This document shows positions 49,367 through 61,022 of a stretch of 64,000 nucleotides of DNA, piece by piece; the first letter of the stretch is position 1; the number at the start of each line of letters is the position of its first letter. Position numbers and translations under genes: made by a program. Under the pieces are notes generated by a model. That model worked only from the letters and a program-made list of their open reading frames with translations. It did not search any database and was not told the origin of the DNA. Source of the DNA: Chlamydoabsidia padenii (taxonomy: Eukaryota; Mucoromycota; Mucoromycetes; Mucorales; Cunninghamellaceae); contig JAIWND010000004.1 of assembly GCA_025330725.1 (NCBI GenBank), positions 62,001 through 126,000 on the forward strand. The letters run 5' to 3'.

Positions 49367-49948
49367 CAAACATACTCATTTTGCATTCATTCTTTTGTGT
49401 GTATAGGTATTCTCCGAAGTAATGATCCCACTGACTTGCCAAGTGGTAGTTGCAGCCCTGTACCTGGCACGATTGCTCCCATGATGACCTCGGATGGAAA
49501 CGATCTTTACTTGGTGAATCATCCTTATGACTATTCTCTTCCTTCTTCAAGACCACTAAATCAATCCAACCACTCGAACTATTTATACTCATCACAACCA
49601 CCTCGACTTGCTAGTATCACCACTTCACCAAATGAATATGATACATTTGCTCGGAAATCCATGATCAAAACAACAACAGCCATCAGCTCGACTTATCCAC
49701 ATAGCCCACCTCATGATGATGAAGAGGAGGAGGAAGAACAAGTCAAATACAAGCCCAACACATTGTCACACATTCCTCCTACTTCCTCGATTCTCAGCCA
49801 TTCTACATCTCATTGGTATGCCAAGGCGCCTGGTTATCCTTACGACAACAAGGACGATGCGGGATCTAACGGTAGAAAACGATCCAGTATCTCTTCTGAT
49901 ATCAGTCCCACTCATACAGTCAAACGTGTACGGGCTCTTAACCATTGA
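48227..49948 (+). CDS. stuA: APSES transcription factor (StuA/Efg1-like)
   Basis: Four exons (48227-48728, 48799-48931, 49019-49323, 49407-49948) give about 493 residues. The APSES/KilA-N DNA-binding domain (about 140-240) reads [77 protein letters not shown] and [10 protein letters not shown], nearly every landmark of the StuA/Efg1/Sok2 group. Flanks are Ser/Pro/Tyr-rich and disordered, and the C-terminus ends with a basic KRVRALNH patch that may serve in nuclear import. StuA-type factors control morphogenesis and sporulation in other fungi. A GGCGGGATTTAAAA element lies upstream, and exon 3 ends next to a TA microsatellite inside intron 3. Confidence 0.93.
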
Positions 49949-50637
49949 TGCATCTTCTCTTATCTTCCCCTTCTTGACTCGTTGATCGTAGTTTATTTTG
50001 CTTTTGTTTTGACTTTATATACCTTTATTTATCTATTTATATACTATCATACATATACCTCCTTGTTATCTCTCTTTTATCCTACTATCATACTTATAAA
50101 ACATGTCATTCTTCTTTGTTATAACAAAAAAAAAAAAGCCTTCAAGTAATAAAAAACATATTAATACACACATACGTTGGATTTAATGGTGGTGTTTTAA
50201 AGGAACTCATGCATGATTTCAGTGGGTCGGAGTGTTGGCGGGATTTAAATATTGTGGAAAAGTGAATGCGTGGTGCTTTGAGTAGACTCGTTCTCATTAT
50301 TATTTCAGACATTGTAACAATAGTTGCTTTTTTATATCATGCTACACATATATCCTTATTTCAGGTGACGTTTGTGTGTAAGGTGTATTTAACTGGTGAG
50401 AAATTCCAATGTAGTATGGTAAACAGGTCATTTGATTCTTTTCTGATCAACCCTTCCTACAAACACTACAACCACATCCCCAGGATCATCTGTAGCATAC
50501 CCTTTAATTTTCAAGCGCAGTCTTTGGTCCTGGCTGTCATTTTATGATTTTAAATCCCGACTTTTTTTTTTTTTCTTTGACCTCTACTTTTTTATTTTTT
50601 CTTTCCCTCTCTTTCCTTCTCTTCTTTACCTTATATT
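49949..50637. other. Intergenic with two recurrent elements
   Basis: Contains the 3' end of the APSES gene, GGCGGGATTTAAAT at 50237-50250, TTTTAAATCCCGAC at 50548-50561, and a T run before the aldo-keto reductase start. No gene seen. Confidence 0.45.
50548..50561 (-). promoter_or_regulatory. GGCGGGATTTGAA-type element
   Basis: The plus strand reads TTTTAAATCCCGAC, 77 bp upstream of the aldo-keto reductase-like start codon; a second copy (GGCGGGATTTAAAT) is at 50237. Confidence 0.5.
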
Positions 50638-52192
50638 ATGCTCTCGACCAGTCGGTGTAAAAAGTTACTATTACAGTCCACCATCTTGAAACGTACGTTC
50701 TCGGCAACGAACAGTAAAAACGATACAACTTTACCTCAACGTCTTATTCCCAAATTAAATCAATCGGTCACTCGACTTGGGTTTGGTGGCTATCGTGCCA
50801 GTGATCTTGCAACTCATGGGGCAGCTTTACAATATGCTTTGGATCAAGGTATTAATCTTATCGACACTGGCGCTAATTTTGAAAACGGACGGTCGGAACA
50901 ACTAGTGGGTGATGTTTTGGCTTCAAGTCAAGTCGATCGCAAGGTAAACCAACAATAATAACAACAAGTAATAAAGATCAGGAATTAACTTGATTTTTTT
51001 TTCTTTTTCTTTCATGGGGATGAACTAGAATGTAACATTGGTGACTAAAGCTGGCTACCTTACTAAACAAGATATTGAACGCTTGGATACTTCTTCTTCT
51101 TCTTCTGGTGGCGATGACTATGTGCATGTACAAGGCAACAGCTACCATGGGATCTCACCACGCATTCTTGCCGATCAACTGGAACAGTCCTTGGAACGAC
51201 TACAAACCTCGTATGTGGATATATTTATGATCAATGCTCCCGAACGTATGCTCCTGGCATCTTCTTCCCGGGGTGATATTTACAAACAACTAGGCGATAG
51301 TTTCAAGTATCTCGAAACGTTGGTACGACAGGGCACGATCAAAGGGTATGGAGTATGCTCAAACACGATGGGATCCTCACACTCGGCGGCCGACCACCTC
51401 TCTTTGACCTCTATTCTATCAGCCTGCGATCAACCACAAGACAATCATTTCTGTGCGGTGCAAGCCCCCTTCAATCTGTATGAACAACACCTGGGTCAGG
51501 ACTTATGCTGGCTCGATCAACTGGATGCGCACGGGATATTTTGGCTAGCCAACCGACCTCTGAATGCCATCACACCTCAGGGTCAGATCCGTGGCTTGTA
51601 CAACCCCATGCCACCCTCACCTACCGACATGGACGACCTCCGACAAGCATTCGAACGTGTAGCACAACTAGAAGTCGACATGTTATCCGAATTACCCGAA
51701 CAAGACACTAGCAGTCCGTTTGTATGGGGTCAGATCTTGTCGGAAAATCTACAACGTCTAGGTCAGCATCATTTTGCCACGCAGCATTATTTACGGTCTC
51801 AAGTGGTGCCCCGCCTGGAAATGGATCTTGCTCAATTTAGATCAGCCAACGATGATACCCCTGCTTATATCGAATGGGCCGACGTGTACCAGGACGCCAT
51901 GCATCATCTCATTACCTGTCTTGTCAATTACTCGTACATGGATACCTTGAAGAAGAACAATGATCTGGATCGTATCTTGGCCGCTTTGGTTTCCTGGCCT
52001 CCCAATGATTGTCACTCACCACTCACTGTCAAGGCTCTGCAGATATACCTCGCTAATAAGGACATTGGCGCCATCGTCACGGGTATGCGTCAGACTCACT
52101 ATGTGAACGACGCCATGTTGGCCTTGAAACAATCACATTCTTCTCCTTTGACTGATCATCAACTGTTGGATATCAATCGGGTCTTGGTGTAA
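50638..52192 (+). CDS. Aldo-keto reductase-like protein, likely mitochondrial
   Basis: Two exons (50638-50943, 51029-52192) give about 489 residues, longer than the usual 300-350. The N-terminus (MLSTSRCKKLLLQSTILKRT) is basic and Ser/Leu-rich, as in a mitochondrial presequence. The barrel start is VTRLGFGGYRASD, then GINLIDTGANFENGRSEQLV and NVTLVTKAGY, so the catalytic Asp and Lys are present. The Tyr position reads Phe (DTGANF) and the His position reads Asn (DIFMINAPE). With two of four tetrad residues changed, normal carbonyl reduction is doubtful; a pseudoenzyme or an altered chemistry is possible. The last 200 residues are an alpha-rich extension I do not recognise. Exon 2 is noticeably GC-richer than its neighbours. 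Confidence 0.8.
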
Positions 52193-52372
52193 TTCTTTTT
52201 TGGTGTTAGGAAAATAGATTTAGATGGATTATATTTAGAATAGACAATAAAGATCTTTATACTATACTTGATTAATAAACTACGCGGGGGTGTCTGTTAA
52301 CCGGTTGATTTGACCATCTTGCTTTTGTTTGTGGGGGGGGGGAATACGAAGACGCATGATTTGAAAATGACG

Positions 52373-52387
52373 TTTTCAAATCCCGCC
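52373..52387 (-). promoter_or_regulatory. GGCGGGATTTGAA-type element (exact)
   Basis: The plus strand reads TTTTCAAATCCCGCC, about 370 bp upstream of the BRD8-like start codon. Confidence 0.45.
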
Positions 52388-52648
52388 ATCCGCTGTAGTC
52401 GATCCTGAAATGACCATTAATTCTTCTTGATGATGTAAGGATGTACCATCTTTTATTATCTTCCTTTCGAACCTAGGCCATTTAGCTTGGATTCTTGTGT
52501 GTCTCAGGTCATGCTTAAAATGTCATTCAACTTCAAAAAAAAAAAAAAAGGCACAAAAAAAGGGGGAAATCATTTTCAAATGCGGTATACACACATTCAC
52601 CATTGGCTTATTCCCTTGTGTGGATTCATACAAGCTCCGCGATTCCGT

Positions 52649-52660
52649 GCGGGATTTGAA
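52649..52660 (+). promoter_or_regulatory. GGCGGGATTTGAA-type element
   Basis: GCGGGATTTGAA, 94 bp upstream of the BRD8-like start codon. Confidence 0.5.
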
Positions 52661-52753
52661 CTCAAATAGATTTCGCTTTATTTTTATTTTTTTGGACCAA
52701 GTGGGTTGTCTGTCTCTTGTTCAGCTTTTTATCTAGATTGATTACTATATATA

Positions 52754-54725
52754 ATGTCAACGTTGGTCCTAGAATGGAGTGTACTAGAAAAATTGCTCCT
52801 AGCTCAAGCTGTCAATAAGTATGGTGAAGACGACTGGAGTCAGGTAGCTCGAACACTCAAACAACATCCACTATTACAAGATCAATCAAAACTGGAAACC
52901 TTCAATCAAAAGGTATGCTATCATCAAGTCACACTGCTCTTGTTTACTAATCCTTCTTTTAAATACTAGAATTGTTCTCTGCAATACTATCTGATGATTG
53001 AAAATATGGATTCTGAAAGGTAACATTGGACAACACGGTCTTTGTTTATTATAATAATTAACGCCTGTGTTTATGTTTCCTAGTAGCCCACGACAATACA
53101 AAACAGCCAATAGCATTATTACTCAAGACATGCCCAAGGTTGTTAAACTTGCCCGCCAACTCTACTTTCAACGCATTGATGACTTGAAGAACTTGATTAA
53201 AGAAGATGAAAGCCGGTTTTTGGCTCTCATTTCGGAAATTGACGATATCAAATCTGGGGCTATGGATTCCAAACTGGCGACTCTGACAGGTGAACCATTG
53301 GCGGCAACTAGAGATTCTTCTCTCTTGACTGGCGAGGGTGGCACTCAACAAGACACTACCGACTTGGATGGAGATAGGGTGGCAACTGACGAAACGACGG
53401 CGGCGGCGGCAACTAGTACACAACAGGAAGCGACGCCACACGATAAAAGCATCACTATTCCTATCATTGACGAACACAAAAACAATACTGATACCTACTC
53501 ACCTGCAACAGACGCAAGTTATCAATCAGCATCGGAATTCAATGACAAGGAAGCACCAATGGAACAGGATGCACAACCAGAAGACCAGGGCAGTAAACCA
53601 ATGACTAGAGTGGAATCCGATCATTCAAAACCGGATCTTGATACATCAACAATGGATCGACCAATTACCATCGAACCATCACCTACGGAGCTCGGCTCAA
53701 AGAGGCGGCATACAGACGGCTCTTTACTTGCAGCCGATTTGGATCAACATTCTGCTACAGAATCATCACCAAAGCGACAACGACTGGACAATTTTGAAAT
53801 TGATAGAGGCTCGTCATCACCTGCCTCATCTAATCACAAAAAACAATGTAAGCATATATATATAAATCCAAAGCAAAAGAAAAAACTAACATCTTGACTT
53901 GTTTTACTCAAGCACCCTCTGGCGTTGGAAACGAACAACTAGATCGCTCGACTCAAGTTCCTCCTTATGACTCTTCTGAAACACTCGAACCCGAATCCAG
54001 TCCACCTGCCACAACGTCAACATCACCACAAGCGCAACAACTTACACTCTCACCAACTAACACGGCAATGACACCAGAGACTAGTAGTGATCTGGCGCCG
54101 TCAAAACCCATCCTCTCGACAGAATCATCGACAGAACCAAAAGACGGAGGCGACAAGGAGGCGGATGGGTCTGACAGCGTGGCGGAAAGCGACAGCAATG
54201 CGGCGACCCCAACAACCTCGACATCTGACAAACGACAAAGTGTTAGCTCTACCAAGGACGATCCACGACAAAAGTCATGGCAAAAGAATGTGAATCATCT
54301 CTGGCGGGAAATTGCGAATCACAAGAATGGAGCCATGTTTATGAATCCAATCAAGGAAACTCAAGCGCCTCTTTACTATAATGTTGTCAAATACCCTTTG
54401 GATCTCAAATCAATCAAGAATAGGATTCGTGATGGGGTAAGTTGAATAAATCAACTACTTTGACATGATGTATTTAACTTTTTCTTTTTTGGGGAAGCAG
54501 ACCATTCGGAACACACTCGAATTTGAACGGGATATTATTTTGATGCTGACCAACTCACTCATGTATAACAAGGAAGGCACTGAAATATATCAAATGGCTT
54601 TGGAAATGTTACAGGATGTCACTGAACAAATCAAGGTATTCAAGTCTGCAGATAGTAATGGCTCTACTCATACAAAAGGTATCTCCCTTCTGGCCAAGGA
54701 TCGACGAAAAAGCCTAATGGATTAG
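52754..54725 (+). CDS. BRD8/Bdc1-like bromodomain protein (NuA4-type complex)
   Basis: Five exons encode about 573 residues. A SANT/Myb-like N-terminus (LEWSVLEKLLLAQAVNKYGE, DDWSQVARTLKQHP) is followed by NCSLQYYLMIENM and a coiled coil (LARQLYFQRIDDLKNLIKED, then IDDIKSGAMDSKLA), the arrangement of human BRD8 and S. pombe Bdc1. A long Thr/Ser/Glu-rich linker leads to a C-terminal bromodomain: KNVNHLWREIANHKNGAMFM, YNVVKYPLDLKSIKNRIRDG and LMLTNSLMYNKEGTEIYQMA, with the acetyl-lysine-binding Asn in MYN. BRD8 proteins are subunits of the NuA4/TIP60 histone acetyltransferase, so this is a chromatin factor. Two copies of the recurrent element lie upstream. Confidence 0.88.
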
Positions 54726-54889
54726 TACACTTTATATAATTTTACTTTTTTGTATTTAATCCCTGATTTTGTTTTTAATTTAAACTCCCGATTCTTCTTT
54801 TATCGAAATAAACGACTCTCTTTTACTCATTACTACTTTTTATCAGTTAGCCAACACATACTATAGAATCACCAAAACAGCAACTACAG

Positions 54890-56240
54890 TATCAACATGT
54901 TACTGTTAGACGATTGGTACCCAGAACCACAAAGCCAAGGCTGATTACTACCACGACAGCAGCATACTTGGCCTGGGTTACCTTTACTTTAGCCCTAGTC
55001 AATTTGAAATACCTAGTCCTTTTGGAATCCTATTTTAGATAAATAATAATAAACTTCCTTTATTTGTTTGTCTCACGTATTTGTCTCTTAGTTTTTTTTA
55101 CAGAATATTGTCTTTGCTTAATGGATTAATCAAGGAACATTTCCCTTCCGCCAGAAATCATGTAATTTGAAATCCAGCCAGGCTTGAAAATGAGTACCCT
55201 TAAATCGCCTGAAAATAAAGATGTCCTCCGATTCTACACCCACTTTTTTTTTTTTTTTTACAAAAGTCAGAGTAAAACGATCTTGAGGCTATACTGCTCC
55301 ATACAAGGAACTTGGTACAATGGCCATTATGTAAAGTTTGTTGGAAATAGGCTAAGGAATGCACATGGTTACTTTTGTCATTAGCATCACTTGGCCATCA
55401 AGGCAGTAGAGCTCTCTTAAGGTTCCAGGCGAGAGGAAGCGGGTTTTGAACCAAGTTTTGTCTTGTGTGTCAATTTTCATTCTGCAACTTTTTTCCACAA
55501 AAGTCAGGGTAAAACAGTCTTGAGGCTATACTACTCCATACAGTGGACTTGATAAAATGGCCATTATGTAAATTTTGTTGGAAATAGGCTACAATGTCCA
55601 CATCGCCACTTTAATCATTAGCATCACTTATCCATTAAAGCAATAGAGCTCTCTTAAGATTCAAGGCGAGGGTAAGCGGGGTTTGCAATAAGTTTGAAAG
55701 CCTGTCGGGAGTTCAATTTATGTGAGTTTTGGGGGAAGAGTTCTCCCATCTCATTTAAGTGAAATGATTGGTCGAGTTTCGTTTACCGAGCTAGGTACTT
55801 TTGGGCAATCATCCTCGCTCCTATCAAAAAGTATCTGCGTAGAAAAATTAAGCTTTTGATGTGGTACACAGCAGTAGTTTCCTTTATATTAAAAATTAGA
55901 ATACTAAGACTTATATAGTGATGTCTATTGGTACGAACTGAAGCCATACCATACATGATTTAGTCAAAGTGAAAAGGAGAACATGTTCATTTTATGCGGT
56001 TCAAGTTGTGATTTAATGCAAGAGGCTGAGTACTAACAAAAGACACTAACAGGCTAGATTTGACAACTTCCTGTTTCTTATCAAAAGCAGAAAAGTAGCG
56101 AGCCAGGGCAAACTGAAAAAAAAAAAGACAAAATTCAATCGCCGCACTTGGAAGAAGTCCATGTACCTGTTGCAACAGAGAATCATAAACCGTACCTCAA
56201 ATGATGGGAGAAAAGTATATCTCAGTGTACTTCTATAACC
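54890..56240 (-). pseudogene. Exon-like fragments on the minus strand, split by a MITE
   Basis: On the minus strand, 56215-56140 gives two short exon-like pieces that join in phase over a 29-bp GTACGG...CAACAG gap: STLRYTFLPSFE and VHGLLPSAAIEF. FALARYFSAFDKKQEVVKSS follows near 56110. On the far side of the element at 55141-55741, after a GACTAG acceptor near 54995, the frame reads RAKVKVTQAKYAAVVVVISL then GFVVLGTNRLTVTC and a stop, resembling a membrane span. Join phases beyond the first pair are not proven. This may be a membrane-protein gene broken by the element, or unrelated chance frames. Confidence 0.2.
55141..55741 (-). mobile_element. MITE-like element with terminal inverted repeats
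   Basis: About 600 bp. The left end (55141-55185, TTCCCTTCCGCCAGAAATCA and onward) and the right end (55697-55741, GCCTGTCGGGAGTTCAATTT and onward) are imperfect inverted repeats of about 45 bp. The inside holds two reversed 240-bp units with ATGGCCATTATGTAAA and GTTGGAAATAGGC, related to the array at 2984-4790. No transposase frame is present. The left end plus flanking unit matches 4790-4890 in reverse complement. A target-site duplication is not evident. Confidence 0.6.
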
Positions 56241-56549
56241 TTTTTGTATTATCAGAGAACTATAATAAAAGGTTTAAATCTATTGAATAGTAAGGCTATT
56301 GAAAAGATCCATATCTAGTCAGTCTGAGGACTATTTTTTTGGGTGAAGTCGTGGTGTCACACGAAACTCCGATCCCCACAGACAGACGGTAAAAATGAAA
56401 AAATCCTCTTTTCCTATTTTCTCCTCTCTCTTTCCTTCACTCCTCATTGTTAATTGTACCAATCTCAATCTAAACTTTCCACACTTTTTCCAAGTGAAAC
56501 CCACTTTTATACCTTATTCTTACTCTCATACTTAATCCATTCCTTGGTA

Positions 56550-56809
56550 ATGTCATTACCATTCCTACCCCTCAAGTTGACATTCCTCTTTAAGCACTGC
56601 TATTCCTTGGTCCCTCTGACTCTCTTCCTTTACTTTGTTTTTGCCATATCCTTAATCGATGCTCAAGGTAAATTAATACACTCATTTTGGTATAAAAGAA
56701 TACATAATCACACCTTTTTACTGTTTTAATCTACCTAGTCCATCAAGACGATCTGGCGATGAGGTCTTATCTCCTGGAACGTGCTTTGCCAACACAGATA
56801 TCCTCTACA

Positions 56810-56840
<31 letters not shown>

Positions 56841-58400
56841 GACCCACAAAACAAGACTGCTCACTATCTTTTTTTTTTTTTCTTTTGTGGGGAACACGTA
56901 GATTCAAAAGAGAGCCTTGATTTTACCATGCATAATACACCATTGATAACAGACATATCAAACCAGCAAGATAAAAACACACATGCCGATTCTTCTATTA
57001 ACAAAAATCAAGCGTCTACGAGGGAATCCACAACATCGACGGAAATGGACAAGCCGACGGGTTTCTCTTCTCCCACTGACACTTTGGACAACACAGGCAT
57101 GGCTACACCGACACATACATCAACCGAGTACGCTACTGATAAATCAACGGCAACAGCAACAGCGACTGATCACTCTACTGAAGAACCAACTCCAACAGCA
57201 ACCAACACCTCTATTAAAGAACCAACAGAAACAGCATCAGAAACAAATGACACCACAGGAAGCATAATAGAAAGTACAACAACTACATATCAATCCACAG
57301 ACACCACAGATAGTATGGCTACATCAACAGACTCTTTAGCAACAACTGATCAATATACTTTTACTGCGACTAAATCTACAAGTGTCACTTCTACTGCAGA
57401 AACCACCACTATAAGATCAATGACCACCACTCAGCCCACTAAATCACACACTCGCATGGAGTCGCCTGCAACAACATCAAGCGAAACTAAAATCAGCACC
57501 ACAGAGGAATCCACCATCACGACTATTGAAACATCATCTAATATGGAAACCACCATCGCATCATACTCGCCAACGTCTTCAACGACAATTGCACCATACA
57601 CAATGTTCAGTAGCACCATCATGTCCACGTCTGAAACAGCGACTACCACCACTCAGGATTCTTCCTTTTCATCGACACTCTATTCGACACACACATTCTC
57701 TATCACCTCATCTACAGCGGTACCATCTCTAGTATTGGGCAGGAACGAATGTGGCAGTGACCATCATGCAATCGGTGGAATATGTCCTGGTGACTACTTT
57801 TGTAATGCGGCTCTCAAGACTTGTGTGGCTCTCAAGAGCAATGGAGATCAATGCTACGAAGACTTCCAATGCTTGTCATCCTACTGTGGCAGTGGCAATG
57901 TATGCACCGACGCACCTTCTCCATCGGTCTTGCCTGCAACACTAACAGGTGGTCAAATTGCTGGGGTGACTATGGGCTCTATTGCTGGTGCGGTGGTACT
58001 GTTTCTGGGTTTGATCCGATGGCAACGACGCTCACGACAATTGCATCTACGGGCGGCACGCTTCCGAGACTTTGAACAAGAAGATCACACCAAATCAGCG
58101 CGATTATCCAAATACAATTTTTTGACTCAAGCCTTGCATGGACATCATTCAACTCGTATGGCGGAGCAATCAAGTATGGGCTATTACCATGATATTGACG
58201 ACTCGCAGTTTTATGGGACTTTGGCCATCTCACCAGAACCGCATCAACTTGGTGAGGTTTCAAGTACCCATGATTTGCTGGGTGCTCATGATCCATCTCC
58301 ATTGGACTCAGTGCCGCGTGAAGCGTTGACAAGAACTGGACCCAGGACCGATCACAATCCATTCAAAACACAAGATCAAAAGATTTATGGCTACTTTTAA
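56550..58400 (+). CDS. Mucin-like single-pass membrane protein with Cys-rich module
   Basis: Three exons (56550-56667, 56739-56810, 56902-58400) give about 562 residues. A signal peptide (TLFLYFVFAISLIDAQ) precedes some 270 residues that are almost only Thr, Ser, Pro and Ala, an expected target of O-mannosylation. Next comes a Cys-rich module with eight cysteines (RNECGSDHHAIGGICPGDYF, CNAALKTCVALKSNGDQCYE, DFQCLSSYCGSGNVC), then a membrane span (IAGVTMGSIAGAVVLFLGLI) and a 115-residue basic/Ser-rich cytoplasmic tail. This is the layout of fungal wall-stress sensors (Wsc/Mid2 type), but the Cys module is not a WSC domain; it looks more like a Dickkopf-type fold. The sensor role is inference. 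An ATG at 56454 in frame is an alternative start. Confidence 0.75.
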
Positions 58401-59035
58401 GGACAAGAGGGGGGACATCCTTAATATACTCTTTTTATTTACAACTTGCTTTACCCTGCTCCCCTTTAGAATTAGCTTCTCCCCTTTTAGTATTTACAAG
58501 TATATTGCAATAATCTTATAATAAAAACCAATATTTGTGTTACCGACTTCTTTGTGGTACAAGACTTGATTTTGTGGGATCGTCAAGGCGTTTTGCGTCC
58601 ATATTGATCTGCAAAGGGTCCCGTTGGGCTTTGATTCAATGATACTTCAGTAAGGCTTGGATGAGCAGAAGTCCCTCTTTGGCTTAGGTGTATAATAGAT
58701 TTAAACGCCGCATCTTCTCATATTCGCACCTCTTTAAAGGTTTGATCTGGCAGTTTGATTGGTTTACTTTTTGCTACGATCGGGATTTGAATTTCGCAAT
58801 CGAATAAAAAATGGAAAGTCTTTTTCTTTCCCTTCCTTTCTCTTCTTTCCTTTAATCGGTTACCTCTTGGATCACTCTTCCTACTTGGATTTACTCATCA
58901 ACCAAGAGTCACTCAATAAACAAGACACACCCTCACCATCGTTAATTATTCATTTCAACTTCTTTGTGACGACGACGATTCCGGCGGTAAGGATTTATAA
59001 TAGCCAATCATCCCATCAATAACATCAACAATAAT
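58401..59035. other. Intergenic upstream of the NIPA-like gene
   Basis: AATAAA-like poly(A) sites near 58522, and an element at 58780. The sequence GCGGTAAGG near 58984 could be a 5' UTR splice donor. No gene seen. Confidence 0.4.
58780..58794 (+). promoter_or_regulatory. GGCGGGATTTGAA-type element (variant)
   Basis: TCGGGATTTGAATTT, about 245 bp upstream of the NIPA-like start codon. Confidence 0.4.
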
Positions 59036-61022
59036 ATGTCGGATACTGGATTGGCATCAGAAACTATGGAGACTCATGGGGCTCTTTATAAAAGTATTGG
59101 TGTGACTTTGGCGGTAGCAAGCGGTAAGTAGTGAAGATGGGTAGTAGGAAGAAGAAGAAGAAGAAGAAAAGGTTTATAATGGAGGTGGGTTGGGGTAAAA
59201 ACAGTAGCAAGGGAAGTTTATTCAGTCTATCTAACTAACTATCTCTTCATTGGTGATGTTGTATGAATATAGGTGTTTTTATTGGTAGTAGCTTTGTCTT
59301 TAAGAAAAAGGGTCTTTTGGACTCAAACGCACGGTCAGGTAAAAGAAAAAATTCAACGTAGCCCTCTTCTCTTAACATCATGTTACTCAAAACTCCGATC
59401 TCTTTGTAATAGGATGCGCTGCCGGGGAAGGATATGGGTATTTAAAATCGGCCATGTGGTGGACAGGCATGATTCTCAGTAAGTGGTATAATCATTGGGG
59501 GGAATAGGCGCTTGGTTAATCTTCTTTATTTTTTTTTATTAGTGGTTGTTGGTGAAGCCTGTAACTTTGTGGCCTACGCATTTGCCCCTGCTATTCTAGT
59601 CACTCCTCTTGGTGCCCTCAGTGTGGTTTTAAGGTAAGAAGAAAAAGACAGTGAATAGTATCGCGAAGAATACTAATACCTATCCTCTTTCTTTTCTTTC
59701 ACTTGACCTAGTGCTGTTTTATCCTCTATCTTTTTGAAGGAAGGCTTGACTTTCCAAGGGGTCATCGGATGTATTCAATGTGTCCTGGGTGCGATCATCA
59801 TTGTATTGCATGCACCTGAAGAAGGGGCGGCGGATAATACGATTGCAACTTTCAGGGCCCTGATGTTGTCTACAGGTAATTAAAAAAAAAAAAAAAAGAG
59901 GGGAAGGAACATACAGTGGTGAAGCTAACTGATTTGGCTAGGGTTTATGACTTACTCTGTATTTGCGGTTGGCGTATCTCTCTTCCTCGTCTTTTACTGT
60001 GGACCTCGATGGGGCAATCAAAATATGCTGGTCTATATCACGGTATGTTCTCTCATAGGCTCATTATCGGTGGTCTTTACTCAAGGTATCGGTGGAACCA
60101 TTGTCCATTCTTTGGCGGTGGAAAATCAGTTCGACGATTGGTTTGTGTATCTCGTGCTGGCTCTCACTCTGGTGACACTCATGGTGGAAATCATTTATCT
60201 TAACAAAGCACTCAATATCTTCAACACTGCCTTGGTCACCCCGACTTATTATGTCATCTTCACCACTCTCACTATTGTTAGTGCCACTGTGTTTTATCGT
60301 GGATTTGAAGCTTCCGGAACAGATGTTACCACCTGCGTCTTTGGCTTTTTAATCATCTGCTCTGGTGTGGCACTTTTACATCATTCACGCAGTCAACCTC
60401 AACGTGGTCGAACGCAGGATGGTGACGACGAACGGAACATTGGGGAACAACAACAACGCCGCAACAGTATATTACACTTATTCGACAAGGATGACGATGA
60501 TGATGATGATGATGATGAAAAATACATGGATAACGACCCTTTGGATGATGATGACGATGATGATGAACACACACGAATGCTTCCTGGTGCACCACAAGAT
60601 AAACGGACTATAAGGAATTCGGATAGGATAGGGGGTCGATATGTGTCATCATCAAGGAAATCTCTGGCCAAGTCATCACGGCGATCTCGTCATTCATCAA
60701 TGGACAATGATCATCAGAATGGAATCGAATTGGTGACTACCTCTCATCATGCCATAAATAAACCATCTACTCAAGGTATGAAAGTCATGAAAGGGAAAAG
60801 GAGGAGGGCTAGTTTCTAACTTTTTATTGTATCTATATAGATGTAGCACCCCATACTTTGGTTAAAATGGATGATGAACATCACTTGAAGGATCCAGCAC
60901 AACAACAGAATGGCACCCGATTGACTCCTATAACCAATGGCTCTCCTTCTCAAAACGACAACTCAACAACATTATCAGATAATTCGAATGATTTGATGGA
61001 TGGTTGGGATCATTATGATTAG
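59036..61022 (+). CDS. NIPA-type magnesium transporter
   Basis: Seven exons encode about 497 residues. The start is ATG at 59036 (MSDTGLASETMETHGALYKS). The NIPA (DUF803) core is clear: GVFIGSSFVFKKKGLLDSN, GYGYLKSAMWWTGMILMVVG, EACNFVAYAFAPAILVTPLG, ALSVVLSAVLSSIFLKEGLT, QGIGGTIVHSL, EIIYLNKALNIFNTALVTPT, and YYVIFTTLTIVSATVFYRGF, spanning about nine membrane helices. Homologues move Mg2+ at the plasma membrane and endosomes. After the last helix there is a cytoplasmic tail of about 200 residues with two Asp runs (GATGATGAT-type repeats near 60492 and 60545) and a basic Ser-rich stretch; acidic runs of this kind could bind cations, but that is speculation. The last intron splits the codon after STQ. 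Confidence 0.92.

Noticed and set aside
60353..60671. Open frames overlapping the NIPA tail on both strands
   Set aside because: They are shadows of GAT/CAT repeats encoding Met, His or Ser runs.
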